A stretch of DNA of 64,000 bases from Adenanthera pavonina (Eukaryota > Streptophyta > Magnoliopsida > Fabales > Fabaceae). The translations under genes were made by a program, and so were the position numbers. Where the stretch lies: positions 19,780,501 through 19,844,500 of the forward strand of contig JAIVEN010000012.1 in NCBI GenBank assembly GCA_026686845.1, read 5' to 3'. Every line of letters begins with the position of its first letter. Within the stretch, counting starts at the first letter, position 1. A model generated the notes under the pieces. The model searched no databases and had not been told where the DNA came from. It worked only from the letters and a program-made list of their open reading frames with translations. Shown piece after piece: positions 23,161 to 37,025 of this stretch.

Positions 23161-25998
23161 TAAAATTTAAAATAATAAAAATTATGTATAAATTTATTTA
23201 TTTAAAAAATTTAGCCCCCTGGAGTTGAAAGGTTGTGTTTGTCCCTGGACCCATCTCCCTAGTCGCTACAAGGATGTAAGAGATAGGGTTTTATCAGTTT
23301 TTTATGATGTAGATCCATAAATTTATCTAAAATTTCACATATATTTCTTTTATTTTCAAGGTACGTTTGTTTATATTTACAAATAGAGGAGAGGTTCATG
23401 TAATTTTAACAACATTTAAAGGAGGTTTGTGCAACTAAATATCTTTTTTCAGCTGGCTTTTGTAATTTTCAAAAATAGAGGGTATGTCCATATAATTTTA
23501 ATAAAATTCATGCGAGACATATATTAATCTTGCAAATAGAAAGGAAGATTGTATAATTTTAGGAAAGTATGAGACATCTATGTCTTTATAACTAAAATAA
23601 CCTCATAAACTAGTTTTTTTCTTTCCTTATCACTCACACAAGGATTAGTTTCTCTGTCATGGTGAATAATCTTAGTAGTGTTAGTGTTTTACCACAAATT
23701 AAAGCACTATAGAATAAATTTTGAAAGTCTAGATTATATACATCTCAAGACGAAACAAATTTGATTGATTTTGTATTTCACTGCAATGTTGAGAAAATGC
23801 TACTTTATGAGAAAATATCATATTTAATATCAATTAGATTGTTTATTAGTGCATTGCACTGAACATACTAAAATTTTAAAAAATACTATTTCAATTTCTT
23901 AATATAAGGGACAAAGAATAAAATTATATAGAATAATAAAAATAATTAAAATTATTAAATTTGTCATAAATGCAAATTAGTTTTAAAAAATTTCTTCATT
24001 TAATGTTAATCACTTTTACATTATGTAATTAGTAAGGATGAATTGTATTAATTTAATTAGGGACAGTTTTAAAAACATATATTAAATACACTAGGTAATA
24101 CTCCTTTGTTTCTTCTATTTTAAAACATGAAAAATCTCTCAATTGTTATCCATATTGAGAAACGGAGGTAGTGACATTATTAGATAAATATAAAATGAAA
24201 TTTACAAAAAGAGGATAACAAAATATTTGTAATCTTTGAGTAATATTTGAAATTTGAAATTTGAATTAATACAATTCATTTGTGATATTTGGGAGAGTGG
24301 ATTTATAAAATTGTAACATGTTTCTTCGGGAAAATTAGTGTGAAGGACTTAAAGCAGTTAATATTTATTGGGGATAAAAATTACAATTAAGATGGGGGAC
24401 CAAAATATTATTAATTGACCTTCTCACAAAATCTGAAAATCAACTTGATCTTTACCAAAAGAAAAAAAAATTTGTACTTTCTGTCCTCTTTTTAACTTTT
24501 GTTTTCGTTCTTTTTCTTCCGTTTTCGGCCTTTAGAATGTACCATTCATGAGATCTTTGATTTCTGAGGAATCTAATAGGATTTCAGAAGTGTTATGTGA
24601 CTATAATTCATGGAGTACAAAGTCGGAGCACAGACTCATTTGAGATCTACTATTTATTTAACGATACTTATATCAGACTCAACAAAATGTGGAGTTGTTG
24701 GTGCCAGCCTAATTGGAAGGACGTAAATGTTGGGGGAATGGTGGGGTTTTTGGGTTGGTGGAGTTGGAATCCTAAGTGGGAGAGGTGTTGGTGGTAGCAA
24801 TAGGGTATGCAACTAATGGTGGGGAAGGAAACTGATCCTTCTTATCATGGTTATAGTGCTCTCTTCTAGGCTTTTTCTTTCGTGTGCATCATTAGTTTTA
24901 CTGAGAATTATCAAGTTATATATAATCCACAATAAAAGCAAGCATACCAACTCACCAAATTGCTATACTTGAACGAAGGGGTATGTAGAGAATAGATAAA
25001 TGAAGTAGTAGAATTTTTGAGAAGTCTAAATAAGAATGTAAATGGATGCCGCTAGAGTGACCCCCAAATTACCAACTTGCTATACTCTGATATCCACTTT
25101 CTTTGGGAGTACGCAATTACTGGTGAGATAGATGAGGAGAGGGCGAAAACTTGGGAACTTCAACTGCTCATCTTAGAAAAAGAGGACACTTCAAATACAA
25201 TTTAGATGAGGGTGGCGAGACTTTACGCGGAATGATTGTGTTTTGGCAAATCATTAGGCTTTGGGCAAGAAAAAAAAAGTCATCTGGCTTTTTTTTTTAC
25301 TAACCAATAAAAATAATGAAAAAATAACTTGAGAAAACATAAAAAAATATTAATTTTAATAAATAGTAATTTAAAATAAAAATAACTAATAAGAAGATTT
25401 TAGTAGAAAGATAATTAAACAATAGTACGTAAAATAGTTATTTAAAATTAAAATAGATAATTTAAAAAATAATAATACAATGCTCTATTGATCTCTAAAA
25501 TTAAAATTGTACAAAAAAATAAATAAAGATAATGGGAACGGAAACTGAGATTATGGGGGAGGATTTTAAGGATTTTGAAACATGAAATTTAAATTGTACG
25601 AAAAATAAAATAAAAAGAAATAAAGATTATGGGAATGGAAGTTGAGATGATGGGGGAGTAACTTAATGATTTTGAAAATTTTTAATTGAAATAGTGCATG
25701 TGGCTTATAAATAGTAACTCTCCTTCAAAAAGTATTGTAATATAAGGGATATAAGTAATTGTGATTTGGAAAACAATGTCTCAGTAAAATGTTCAAGTAA
25801 TTCTTTTGGAATTATGCAAAACATGGTTGCGTACATTGGTTTGGATTCCCGTCGACAACCCAAAATTATTTGACATGTTTGATGGGATTTGAAAATGTGT
25901 ACTCAAAACTCAGGTTAATTATTCAAATGTAATTTGACCAAAATTAATTCTTAGAGGAATTATAGTTAGGGATTAATAGAGTGAATTATTTATAAAAA
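23160..25998. other. Non-coding flank of the duplication, copy 2
   Basis: Collinear with 8752-11870. It includes the counterpart of the short frame (25086-25205) and of the 10168 region (24597-24797). The hAT empty site is at its left edge. Nothing else is supported. Confidence 0.5.
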
Positions 25999-26693
25999 AA
26001 GTATTTTAACTGATAAAAATATTAAAATCTAGAATACTTAATAGTAAAATTGGAAGAGTGAAAAGTAATAGATTATATTTTGCAATAAATTTGTTATTTT
26101 GATTTCAAAATGTAAATCACCCTAATTTTTACTCAAATGAAACCAATTTTCAAGTTGATTGGGTCTATTTTTTATATTTTATGGATTTTTGAGTAGAAAT
26201 TATAAGTTGGCTTCCAAATTATATCATTAATAATAAATTTTAAAAATTACAAACAAAACAAAGATTGTTACTAAAAAAAAGGAAAAAAGAAACCTGAATC
26301 ACTTGAATTCCTCTTCTCTCAATATATAGAGATGTGACTTGGCCAAATATATATATATATATATATCTATAGATGTGAGTGATGTTTTAAGAAATTACTG
26401 CGGTGCACATGACATAATGTGACAGAGAACGCCCAATTTCAAATGAATTACTTGAGTGTTTTCTTTTAAAACCCAAATGAATTATAAAAGTTGGAATTTC
26501 AAAATAAATAAAAAAAAATACCACCAAAGACCACTGCACAATAAAGACTATCATCTCTTGGGGACAAAAACTTTGAGAAGCAAGATAGTAAAGACCATCA
26601 ATTTAGCGATGAAAATTGGAGGAAGAGGAAGAACCACTATTGATCATCATAGATGGAGCTTAATCACAAAGAAAACAAAAATGCAAAAACATA
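25999..26693. other. AT-rich intergenic stretch
   Basis: Beyond the right edge of the duplication; contains an (AT)n run near 26348-26366. No convincing gene; an open frame at 26456-26707 is compositionally biased and unrecognised. Confidence 0.45.
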
Positions 26694-27075
26694 TAGGGCC
26701 TGTTTGATTCATACTTTCAGAATAGTTTTTTGTTTTTGAAAATAGAGAAACAAAAAAACTTGTTTGATAAACTTGTTTTTTATAAATGTTCTAAAAAATA
26801 AAATAACAAAATAACAAAAAACTCAGAATATTTTTAAGATGTTCTGCAGATTTTGTTCTGAAAAATACAAGCAAATAGTGAAAAATACCCACCTCATTAA
26901 TGACAAAATTATAAATTTTAAATAACATATTTAACACTTACTAGTTATGATTTTGGTAATAATTATTTAAACAGATTTTTTAGTTTCTTATTCCTAAAAC
27001 TTGTTCGGGAAAATAATTCTACAAAACTATTTTGAAAACAATAAAACAGAAAATACTATCAAATATATTTATATT
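26694..27075. mobile_element. MITE, hAT-like GGGCCTGTTTG type
   Basis: The left end GGGCCTGTTTGATTCATACT and following TTTTTGTTTTTGAAAATAG are mirrored on the other strand at the right end by ATTTGATAGTATTTTCTGTT and TGTTTTCAAAATAG. About 380 bp with no coding capacity. A clean target duplication was not found and the ends are approximate. Confidence 0.55.
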
Positions 27076-30000
27076 TTTCCATTTATGATTAGTTACCTCA
27101 TACCGCAAATCAAAAGCTTCTCATTCATATAAACATACTTGCATCCATTAAAATAAGAGAACTCCCCTTTGGGCACAGAAGTCTTATCAGAATTTTGCCA
27201 TTTTGAGAGCTATAATTAAACAGAAAGGCATACAATTGATATCAAAGTAAAAGCTAAACGTTGAGAGCATAATAATTAAACTATATCCCAGACAGTGTTA
27301 AATGATTTAATCAGGTGAAGATAAGGGAAGCTGACAAGGGAAATTACATTTTAGACTTTAAGGTTATAATATCATTAACCTTGAAAGTTGAACTTCAATG
27401 ATTGAACTCTGTCTTATCAGATCAAACTCCCAAAAGCACCACTTCCTTGCATCAAATGGTGGCTCAGGTAGCAAAGAAGGTCTCAGACTATATGTCATTT
27501 AAATCTAACACCAGCATAAGCATAGTTCATGAAATGGGATAAAATTTCCATTTACCTTTATTGTGCAGATCTGGACACTACTTTGTGCGGCACTGACTAA
27601 TCCAGCTACAAGTCTCACGAGGCCATAAGGTTGCAAATAAGTTAAAACAGCAGTGAATATTGATGCTGGCATGCCAAATACCTTGCTAATGTTCTAAAAT
27701 TGGATATAATCATTTGGGAAACTAACCACAAAAGCTAGGTCATGAGATTGAAGAGCAAAAGGCTATAGAAACCTCGCAGTCAATTTCCTGTTCTTGAAAC
27801 CTCATATGAAACTCTCAAGTCCCATACCCAACAAAATCACTTAAGAGATTCCAACATACAATTGCTTGATCAGGAAAGCTTATTAAGGCCATGAAAGGAA
27901 CGATGTTTTCACCTCTGAGTGTCTATCAGATTCTTTTGTCATGACATAAGGTACAAAATGAACTGGTATGGGAATAAGGTACCAGTGACTTTCAACAATA
28001 CTGCTCCACACTATTTCTTCAAGACATAAGATATCATTCAATACAAACAAAAGACAAGTAACTTAAATGAATTTGCAAATTCAAATTTACACCCAAAAGA
28101 TACAAACAGAATGTCTTTAAAAAAGTTCATACAAAAGTAATGTTATAAAAGGAAGAATCAAAGAAATGACAACCAGCATACTAGCTAAATACTGATCACA
28201 GCAAACCCCTTTGATGGTAGGGTTTTCTTTAGCTGAATCAATATGCACTTCAATATAAGAAAAGAAACATAACTATTAGAAATGGCATGGCCCTATTTGC
28301 TAACACAATGTAACATTTGAACAAATTAAAACAGCTTTTTAAGAGAGAAATAATATATGAACATTTCATAATGTTTTTGTGCTCACAAATATGAGAATAA
28401 GCATAATTCCATTCAACAAAAAGAAATATTTTTTCAAAATTTGATGAAATTAAAATTTTCAACGTACTAAAAAGAGAGAATGCCCAAAGAAAGCAAAGTA
28501 AATAGATAAGAAAAAGAAAATTCTTTCAAACACAAAGTTTATGGGGCAAACCTGAGAATTATTTCTACTACCAAAATCCTGAAGCACAAAACCATCACCA
28601 GATATAAATTTGCACACTTATTGTGGTCTTGTTCCAAATCATGTCCTCCCCTCATGAAAATTATGTTCACATCCTGACAGATATAAGGACACAGGGATTG
28701 GAACAGATATGAATATACCATTCATTAATCATAATAAGAAGTATGAAACAATATTTAGAAAACAAAAAACTCCAACAAAATGATAAAATCCTGCAACATC
28801 TACATTTCAATACAATCATATGTCATACTAAACAAAGAAATGGCCAATAGTCACAGCCTAATTTTTAACAAAAGAAATCCAGGAAAATAGCCCAAGTAAG
28901 AAACCTATAATAGAACCAAAACTTGGTTACTTCTTATTTTGGAGTCATCTAATTTACTGTTAAATTAACCTTACTTTGAAAAGCATATCTCTCCATTCTC
29001 CCATACAATTTCCATATCTATTGCAGCGCACATTAGGATATGCACATCAACAACAGATTGAAATACTGAATAAAAAATCCACTGCAATTCCAGTTTTATT
29101 TTGGGCCAAACGTTCTTCCAGGTTTGAATATATTACTTTAAACTAAACTTTAAGCACACAAGAACAGGCGAATATATTACTTTAACCTTTGAAATGTAGC
29201 TCTAACAAGAATTCATATACATAAGTAAATTCAATACCCTATTTTAAATACATTAAGAATTCTAACATAAAAGCTGTCAAATATGGTTACCATCCCCTGT
29301 TTCACGATGCTTTCAGCTTTCGTAAGCTAAAGCAAATATGCATGAAAAAAAAAATTGAATATATGAGATGCTTTTAGCTTTCAAAAATGGCGCCAGATTC
29401 TGAAACTGTTTTGAGAGAAAGAAGTTGAATGGTTGAATAAGAAAATGGCGCCACAGATAGCCAATCTTAGCCAATCCTAACATTATAATTATAAGTAAAC
29501 AAATCAGATGCATAAAACTCACCCTCCTAATCTCTCAAATGCAAGGCCTGCTTCGGTAACATACATAGTGCAATGATAAAATTGTACCATATCTTAACAT
29601 TTACGCTCAAGATAACAAAATTGCACCATATGATAAAATTGTACCATATCTTAACATACATGGTGCAATTTATTTCAATAAAAAATATTAGGATGATTAA
29701 AATGCCAAGATAACGAAGGCAAACAGCATATTTATTACCTCAGCAATATCCATGCTGCTTCAAATAGGTAGCCCATATCAAATTGCTCAGAATTATTTCC
29801 CCTTGCCAGACTAACCTGTTGCAGGTAGAAACAGGTAACCCATATCAAATTGCTCGGAATTATTAATTTAGCTAAGATGTGAGAAAATTACCGATACTTT
29901 GTTGGTTCTTGTGGCTTAGGTTCAATCAGTAATGTCCCTAAATCAGATAAGGGGAAACATACCTCATAAGAAACTAATACCATTATAGAGAGATCGAAAG

Positions 30001-30450
30001 AAAACAAATCTCAATTCCACGAGAGTTTAATAGAAGATGTACAAATGAACATTTCTCTGTCGAATGGCCTCCTCGAACACAATCTTAATCGGTCTTGCCG
30101 TTCAACGGTCTTGCCATTGTAGTACATCTCTCGTTGAACCAGACCTCTCTCGGCATCGATGTTGGTGATCGAAGTCCAGATCATGGATGGTGGTGGAAAT
30201 AAGGGCGAAGACGATGGCGGACCTTTGCTAGACATCGGCAATGCATCATCGAGCTGTTAGAAGGAAGAACATCGAGATACCTGGGTGTGGAACCACGATG
30301 GGCTTTGAGGTCGTGAGACGGTGGTGGGTGTGGTCGTGCGACGGTGGACAGAGTGGACCATGGAAAAGGAAGAGGAAGGGACATTTGGTTCTTCGCTCTT
30401 TTCAGAATAAATAAAATTTAGTAAAAATAAGTATATTGTTTTCATATTAT
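27076..30450 (-). other. Possible unidentified minus-strand gene or gene relic
   Basis: Composition is less AT-extreme than its surroundings, and several minus-strand segments look exonic. They are 28678-28553 (after CTGTCAG; DVNIIFMRGGHDLEQDHNKC), about 28060-27890 (EEIVWSSIVESHWYLIPIPV), 27693-27556 (see next entry) and about 27520-27366 (LLPEPPFDARKWCFWEFDLI, ending at TAA). A segment near 29810-29740 reads QVSLARGNNSEQFDMGYLFE before a GT donor and is preceded by an imperfect copy of itself near 29850. Phases do not all agree, so the model is incomplete or decayed. No family is recognised. Confidence 0.3.
27556..27693 (-). CDS. Candidate internal exon, 46 codons, unknown protein
   Basis: Minus-strand exon of 138 nt, phase 0 at both ends. 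It is preceded by a pyrimidine-poor but valid TTTTAG acceptor (27699-27694) and followed by AAG/GTAAATG. It encodes a hydrophobic segment beginning NISKVFGMPASIFTAVLTYL and ending AAQSSVQICTIK. No recognised domain. Open frame plus consensus borders is suggestive only. Confidence 0.3.
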
Positions 30451-31398
30451 TTTTTATAAAATTATAATTTAGCCAAAAAAATTTTAAATAATAAAACTTA
30501 AGAGTAATTTTAGATATATAATAGAAAATTAGTATTTATCTCATTTTCTACAATTATACCTCTTTTTCTAAAATTATAATTTAATTTATTTTTTATTTTT
30601 TAAAAAATCAGTATATATTTAATTAAATATATCTTTTTAAAAAAATTATGATTGAAAATCATTTCTTCTTGTAAAAAATGAACCAATTAGGCTGGAAGTC
30701 TTTGAGAAATGACGATGGAAGAGGGATGTGTGAAAAATTAGCCAATAGATATTGCAATTCTTTGCAGGCCACTGAAATAAATTGTAGTCATCTTTTTTAA
30801 TTTGTGTATAGGCAATTGAAATTTGAATTAAATTCTACCAATCCAAATTCAGCACAGAAAAATGAAAGCATTGGAAAACGAAACATAGGAATATGATGCC
30901 ATTAAGAGCTTGTTTTGATAAATCAAATCATAATTTTTAATTATTTTTTTATTTAAATAGATTTATGAAATTTTTTTTATTTTTATTTGAATTTCATTTT
31001 TATAAAATATGATTATTTTAATAGAATTTTTATAAAAAAAATCTGAATGAATAATAAAACTCGGAAAAAATCTAGTTTGAAAAAATTTTTAAAAAAATTG
31101 AATACGATTTGGAAGAGAGTATTTACTGTAGTATAGTAGTACGCAGCCCAAACTTAAGCAAATAAGAGAAACTTATAAACAGTCTTCCTGTTTTATAATA
31201 GATTATATTGCATTATATATATAAAAATAATAACAATAATTTAAATAGACTTGCATACCACATTTATAGACCAGGCTCTATGTAAATAGTTTTTCACTCT
31301 TATTTACACCTTACTTAACAAGCCCGCTTTTCTTTTTCTTTTTAAATTAGTAACCAACCAAAAAACAGTTTTAGAAAAAAAATTATTTCTATTAAAAT

Positions 31399-31660
31399 AG
31401 AAAAATTTCACTTAAATATAAAAAAAAATTTATAAAAAAGTATCTTAATTTACCTAATTTAAAAAAATATTTTATTTTACAAGTAAAAATAATATATTTA
31501 TAAGTAAAATTGATTCATTTATAAATAACCTATATTTTATTTATTTATTTATTTATAAATATATTATTTTTACTTAAAAAATTAGGTATTTTTTAGGATT
31601 GGGTAAATTAAGGCACTTTTTAAAAATATTTTTTTTAGTATTTAAATGAAATTTTTTCTT
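31399..31660. repeat. Inverted-repeat (foldback) element, about 262 bp
   Basis: Left arm words TAGAAAAATTTCACTTAAAT, AATTTACC, AAGTAAAAATAATATATTTA are matched in order on the opposite strand from 31660 inward. Centre about 31530. Probable MITE; no target duplication identified. Confidence 0.65.
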
Positions 31661-32316
31661 AAATATATAATGCACGGTCCGATACTTTAACAAGCAAATT
31701 TTCGACGAATACAGCCTCCGTGAATCCGTGATTCCATTGATTCTTTGAGTACCTCTGACATCGAATTTTAAATATTTTAACTATTTTATCCGATACGACC
31801 AGAGTCATTGAGGGGTCCGTTAATTTTCTTAATGCACAATGTCAAATATCATGCACAAAGCTAAGCCGTTCATATGATCCAACAGTCAGACTCGAACCCA
31901 ATCAAAATGACGTCGTTTGAATGAAGTGCAATCCTAGCCACTTGTTCCTTCAATTAATCCTCGCTATCCATTATTTTTAAGAATTAAATAGCAAATTTGC
32001 CTCGAAAGTATTTCTTAATAAATCAAAGACAACCTAAGCGAACTTTTACAAAAATATTGCTCATTATTTTAAAACAGAGCAATTTCATCTTACAATAACA
32101 GTCAAGTTAAAGTCATAATGTTGACCATTAACAGTCAAGTTAAACCACTGATCTTCTAAGACAAAAAACTTGGAATTTTCATATCACCCAATTCACTCTC
32201 GAGTTTTCGGGTTGCTCACACATTGAAAAATAATTAGTATTTGCCAATCTCTGTGGTTGGCATCAAGGAAATTTGCAAGTAATTGTACTCTTGATTTTTG
32301 CCCCCTATCATATCTG

Positions 32317-32376
32317 TCCATCATGTCTCTATTCGCAAATTGCACGTCCATCATATCTCTATGCGCAAATTGCACA
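32317..32376. repeat. Two-unit tandem repeat, period 30 bp
   Basis: TCCATCATGTCTCTATTCGC followed by AAATTGCAC recurs at 32347 with two changes. Confidence 0.8.
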
Positions 32377-33189
32377 TATTTTTGTAAGTAAATGTAATCT
32401 TAATTTTAAAAATTTCTTTAACTTACCAATGAGCATCAATCTTAATAGGAGTTAAGCTTACTTAAATTCAATGTTTTGAATTCAAAATTATGTGAATGCA
32501 AAAGATATGTAAATGCAAAAGACATATTTAGAAAAGTTTCTCTTATTTGGGGCTCAACGTAGTTTAATTCAAATTAATTAAAGTTCAAAGTATTATCTGA
32601 ATATTCATAAGTTTTACCAGAAAAAAAATTCAAATTTTTTTCAGAAAAAAGAAAATTACATAGACATACCTCTCTTGGGTTTTGTTAAATTGTAAAAATT
32701 TTCCTCCTATATATTTTTAAAACTTACATGAAATTTCCTTCAAAATAAAGTATCAATGTCATATAGATCTCCCATAAATCTTTCTAGAATTACATATAGA
32801 TCTCTCTTTTATCTTCACAGGTTTGTGTTAATTTAAAAATAAAGGAGAAATATATGAAATTTTAACAAAATTGTAAGTAGATTTTTTAAGGAAACGTATG
32901 TGTAAGATTCAGGTCTATGTATATGTAATTTTAGCATCAGGAAAACTCTCATTAGTTTTGACTCTTGAATGTAGAGGGGAAGTCAGTATAATTTTAACAA
33001 TTTTTTAATGTCTATCTAATATACTTGACGCAAAATACATTCTCAAAATCTGTAAATTAATTTTTAATTTTATCCATGTTGACCAAAAAATAATTTCTTT
33101 GCCTATGCACTCGTTCTATCCATGTTGGCCAAAATCTGAAAAGTATGTATGTAAGATTCACTAAATTGGAGATGGAGAGTGCTGATTGT

Positions 33190-33402
33190 TCACTGGGTTC
33201 AATTCCATGCATATGGTGGTCTTTCGAAGCCCAGTCGACGTTTTGCAAGTTTCAAACAACTAGAAAGGTTCAGAGATTCAAGAGAAGTTAAAAGAAATAA
33301 AGTGTTTGGGATGCTGACTTAGATTATTTCAGTTTCTCAAATTCAGGAATGCGAGCTTTGTGAGAACTCCAACTGATGGATCAACCTGCAATAATCTAGT
33401 AA
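33190..33402 (-). pseudogene. TNL-D last LRR exon, distal part
   Basis: Minus strand resumes with CTAGATTATTGCAGGTTGAT, matching TNL-A's LRR exon just after its GGATGCACTG. Further frames give LNLRN then a stop, PKHFISFN, and LKLA-like residues near 33260, aligning with LRRs 3-4 of TNL-A. It contains at least two stops or frame changes. The first five bases are the target duplication of the 4.6-kb insertion. Confidence 0.75.
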
Positions 33403-33526
33403 TGTGAACATCCCATTTTATCCGGATATTTTACAAAAAATAATAATAATAACATAAATAAAAAAGGGGAAGAAATGAGATAAAAGAAAATGAAAATAAA
33501 AAATAGAAAAACTAAAACAAAAAGAC

Positions 33527-33557
<31 letters not shown>

Positions 33558-33689
33558 CTAAAACAAAAAAAACATAAAACAAAAAAAATATAAAATTAAA
33601 ATATAAAAATATAAAACTAAAATAAAAATATTTTGGGCTGGACCAAAATCCCACAAACCTAGTTAAGGGCTTGTGAACACTGGCCAATT

Positions 33690-34750
33690 AGCCCAAAACG
33701 AAAAAGAAGCAGGCACCTGAAAAAGCAAACGGAGGAGCAGTCTGAGAAAGCAGAGGGGAGAACCACGCAAGCAAAGGAAAAAGACAGGAAGGCAGCGTGT
33801 AAGAAAAGAAAGGAGAAGCTGGCCGCGAAAAAGGAAAAAATCAGAGGGGGAGATGTGCACAAAAAGAGAAGATGGGGGTAGAGCACTCAAAAGAAAGAAA
33901 AGAGAGAGGGTTCATGAAAAAAGAGAAAGCGGAGAGCGGACGAAGGGAAGAGGAAAAAAGAAAAGAAAAGAGAGGAGAGGGAGCAAGGGTTCATGGAAAA
34001 AAGAAAGAGAGAGAGGCGGGCGGAGGCAAAGAGAGCCGCGAGCAGAGGGAAGAGGGAGCCTTAGGGCTTGGCCACGCGGTTTCAAAGAGACACAGGGTAG
34101 GGAGAGGGAAGAAGAAGAACTGAGGAGGGACCGTGAGAGGAGGAGGGAGCCGCGAGGAGGGAGCCACCGTGGAGGCTGTGGGAGCGAGATCTGGAGGAAA
34201 GAAAGAGAGAGGTGAGACGAACAGAGGAGAGGTCGCAAGAAAAGAAAAATCAGAGGGTGTCTGAAATGGAGATGGAGGGAGGGTGAACCACGAGTGGAGC
34301 CGCGAGGGAGAGAGCCACTGCTGAGCACAGAGAAGGCCGAGAGAGCTGAGAGGGAGCCACGGTGGGAGGAGGAGGTAAAGAGAGAGAGCCGCAGCTGAAA
34401 GAAAGAGAGGGACGGAGGAAGCAGGGCCAGGGGAAGCAGAGTACGAGAGACAGTGAAGAGTGCGAGAAAGAGAGAAGGGGCAGAAGAAGGAGACCGTGAA
34501 GAAGGAGCCGCGAAGGGAGACCGAGGGAGCCACAGTGATAAACCAGAAGCATGAAACAGAGGCAGCCACAGCAATGAACCGAGGGCAAAACCAGAAGTAG
34601 GAGTTGGCCGAAGCATGAAGAAAAGCCACAGTGAGGAATCGAGAGCAAACACAGAGGGAGTTAGGGTTCGTGCCCAAATGTGGTGAGGTAGAGAGGGAAC
34701 ATCGCGAGAGGAGATGAAGCTGAATGGAGTGAGGAGAGAAAGGCAAATCC
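33690..34750. repeat. Purine-rich tract in the 4.6-kb element
   Basis: About 1 kb of GA-rich plus strand (GAGAGGGAGC-like words). Long frames on both strands here (for example 33912-34838 minus, rich in S, L, F and P) are products of this composition, not genes. Confidence 0.75.
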
Positions 34751-36169
34751 GAGTAACCGTATTCGCCATGAAATCAAAAGCAGTGAAGGATCTGATTGCC
34801 TCGGGCTCCCCATCGGTAATTTTTGGTTTCGAATACAATATCTCTTCTGGCTGTGTCCCACCTCCCCATTGTTTCTGAATGGTGTCTTGTTCCCCTGTGC
34901 TTTGAGTTCACTCTGCTGAAATCCTGTTTTTGAACTAATTTTCCAGCTTCATATGATTAGGTTATAGCGGAGTTCTTTCAGTTGTTTGGGGTTTTACTTT
35001 AGTGTCCGATTAGCAGTAAATCATGCTCATGAGCTTTGTTTTGCTTAAGTCAAACACCAGTTGCTCTGCGACCCTATCTGTCTTTGGATTTTGATGCCTG
35101 CCATTGATAATCAAATGCCGTAACTTAGGAATTGACTAGCTGAATGAATTTTATTTGCCTTGTATATCTAACCCATAGTTGTGTTCTATGATTGCTCGGT
35201 GTTTCTGCTTCTGAGGCCTATCTTTGTCATGGCTTTTGTTTATGAAGGGGGTTTGATTAAATAATGAACTTGAGCCATTAGAATCATGTTTCTATTGCAA
35301 GATTCAAGTCACGCTAACACCTCACTTAGATATTCTAAATCTGTCTTCATTGTTATAAACTCATTGGTTCTACTTCATGTGTCGAAAAGATGATCACAGT
35401 TTGTGTTCCTTTCAGTCGATGATTGGACTAGCTAGGGCACTTACCCATTTGGTTTTAAGCTTATCAAGTGATCACATGACCTTGTGTTTCTATACTTGAG
35501 CATTGATTTGGCTGATGCATGATTATATGTAGTTATAGTAATGAGAAAGGGTCATATCTCTCTGATTCTCCATGCTAAAAAAAAAAACCTGTTTAGTGTG
35601 CTACGTGTTCGTGCGCTGTTTTATGCCTATAAATGGACTATTTTCCCATGTTCTGTCCATTTAAATGTTGGGTGTAATTGCTGCACATATGAAACATTTA
35701 TTTGAATATGATTGTGAGACTTGTATCATGTTGCTGAGCAAGTGAGGTTGGCCTATTTGAGTCCAAATGACAAGGGTAACCTTAATTAGATTGCATGACT
35801 CTTAGGCATCATGGCTACAGTTGTTTTTTTTTTTTCCATCATATTTGAACAAAGATTTGGGGTATTTATGATAGCTTATTGATGGAAGTTCTAAGCTGGA
35901 AATTAATTCATGTCTTTTTGTCTTCTTTTGAGCAATATGGGAGCATGAAGTCAAGCTGGAAAAGAATGAATCACCTTCATCAAAGCAACGACCAATCAAA
36001 AGGAGAAAACAATTTGATTTTTCTCTCTTTATTTCTTGTAATTTTATGTTGAAATAAATTATTATTTAAGTATGCACATATACATTGATAAATTGTATTT
36101 GATTTTGTTTTTATTTCTTATTTTGGTTTTTATTTGATCATGTATTTTTATTCTTTGCGCTTTTAGAGT

Positions 36170-37025
36170 TCATCACGAGGGAGCAAGTCTCCGTGTGCCC
36201 ATAGAGTGTCAGTCAATTATACCATGAGTGAGGAGTTGCCATGGTATAAATGTTGGCTAAATCTTTTTTTATTTATTTATTTATTAAAAGTTAAAAATAA
36301 ATGATTCAATGAGAGCATTTTATATCAAATTTTTATTTTTACCTTTATGTTTCGAGTGGTAACATCGTGGGTATTTAGGTGTTAATTAGCGAATTGTGAG
36401 TGATAAAGTCACCACAGATCCTGATTAATTCTTTTTCTAAAATAAAAATAAAAAATAAAACAAATAAACAAATAAAAATAAATAATATATGAATATATAC
36501 GTAAAAGTCATATTTTTAAATTTCTTTTATCATTTTTTTAAATAACCATAATAATATTTATTTTTATAATTTAATGTAAAAATGATTTCATTTATTTCAA
36601 TTTTATCTATGCATTTTGTCACGAGTGGCATCACCGTGAGCATATAAGCATTAATCAGCAAATTATGAGTAATCAAGTCACCATAAATGTTGTTTGATTT
36701 TCATTTAAAATTTTCCTTATGATATTTTCTATCCCGAGTGGTAACACCGTAGGTATTTTAAACACAGATCAGTAACTTGTGAGTAATAAAGTCACAATAT
36801 ATGCTGATTATTATTCTTTAAAAATATATGTAATGATCACATTTTTTAGGGGTTAAAAGGATTTTTATAATAAAAAGAAAAATAAAAAATAATTTGTACA
36901 AAAAAATTAATAAATTGTCTTCTTTCGATTTTTTATGCCTTTTTGTCTCGAATGACACCACCATGGACATTTAGGTATCAATCGGTGTATTGTAAGTGAT
37001 AAAGTCGCCACATAAGCCAATTGAT
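36170..37025 (+). repeat. Dispersed blocks of about 80 bp in the 4.6-kb element
   Basis: Similar blocks at about 36350-36430, 36615-36695, 36725-36810 and 36945-37025, with a looser one near 36175-36240. The shared order is CGAGTGGTAACACCGTGGGT, ATTTAGGTGTTAATCAG, then TTGTGAGTGATAAAGTCACC. They are separated by AT-rich spacers of different length. Conserved blocks in variable spacers suggest selected or copied structural units. Confidence 0.7.

Larger units (their letters stand above)
19400..25998 (+). repeat. Segmental duplication, copy 2
   Basis: Partner of 1-11870. It carries the NBS and LRR exons of TNL-B and 3' flank up to GGGATTAATAGAGTGAATTA, where similarity ends. It lacks the gypsy LTR, the hAT element and the 270-bp block of copy 1, but has about 200 extra bases near 23680-23880. 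Boundaries are approximate. Confidence 0.7.
30451..33189. other. AT-rich intergenic DNA
   Basis: Mostly A/T, with the palindrome at 31399-31660 and the short tandem repeat at 32317-32376. Around 32690-33020 there are several copies of the TAATTTTAACAAAATT-like word seen in TNL introns, so this may be old TNL-D 3' or intron sequence. No supported gene. Confidence 0.45.

Noticed and set aside
33912..34838. Long minus-strand open frame (308 codons) and overlapping frames on both strands
   Set aside because: They arise from a GA-rich tract within the LTR-like element; the product is a low-complexity S/L/F/P string with no domain.
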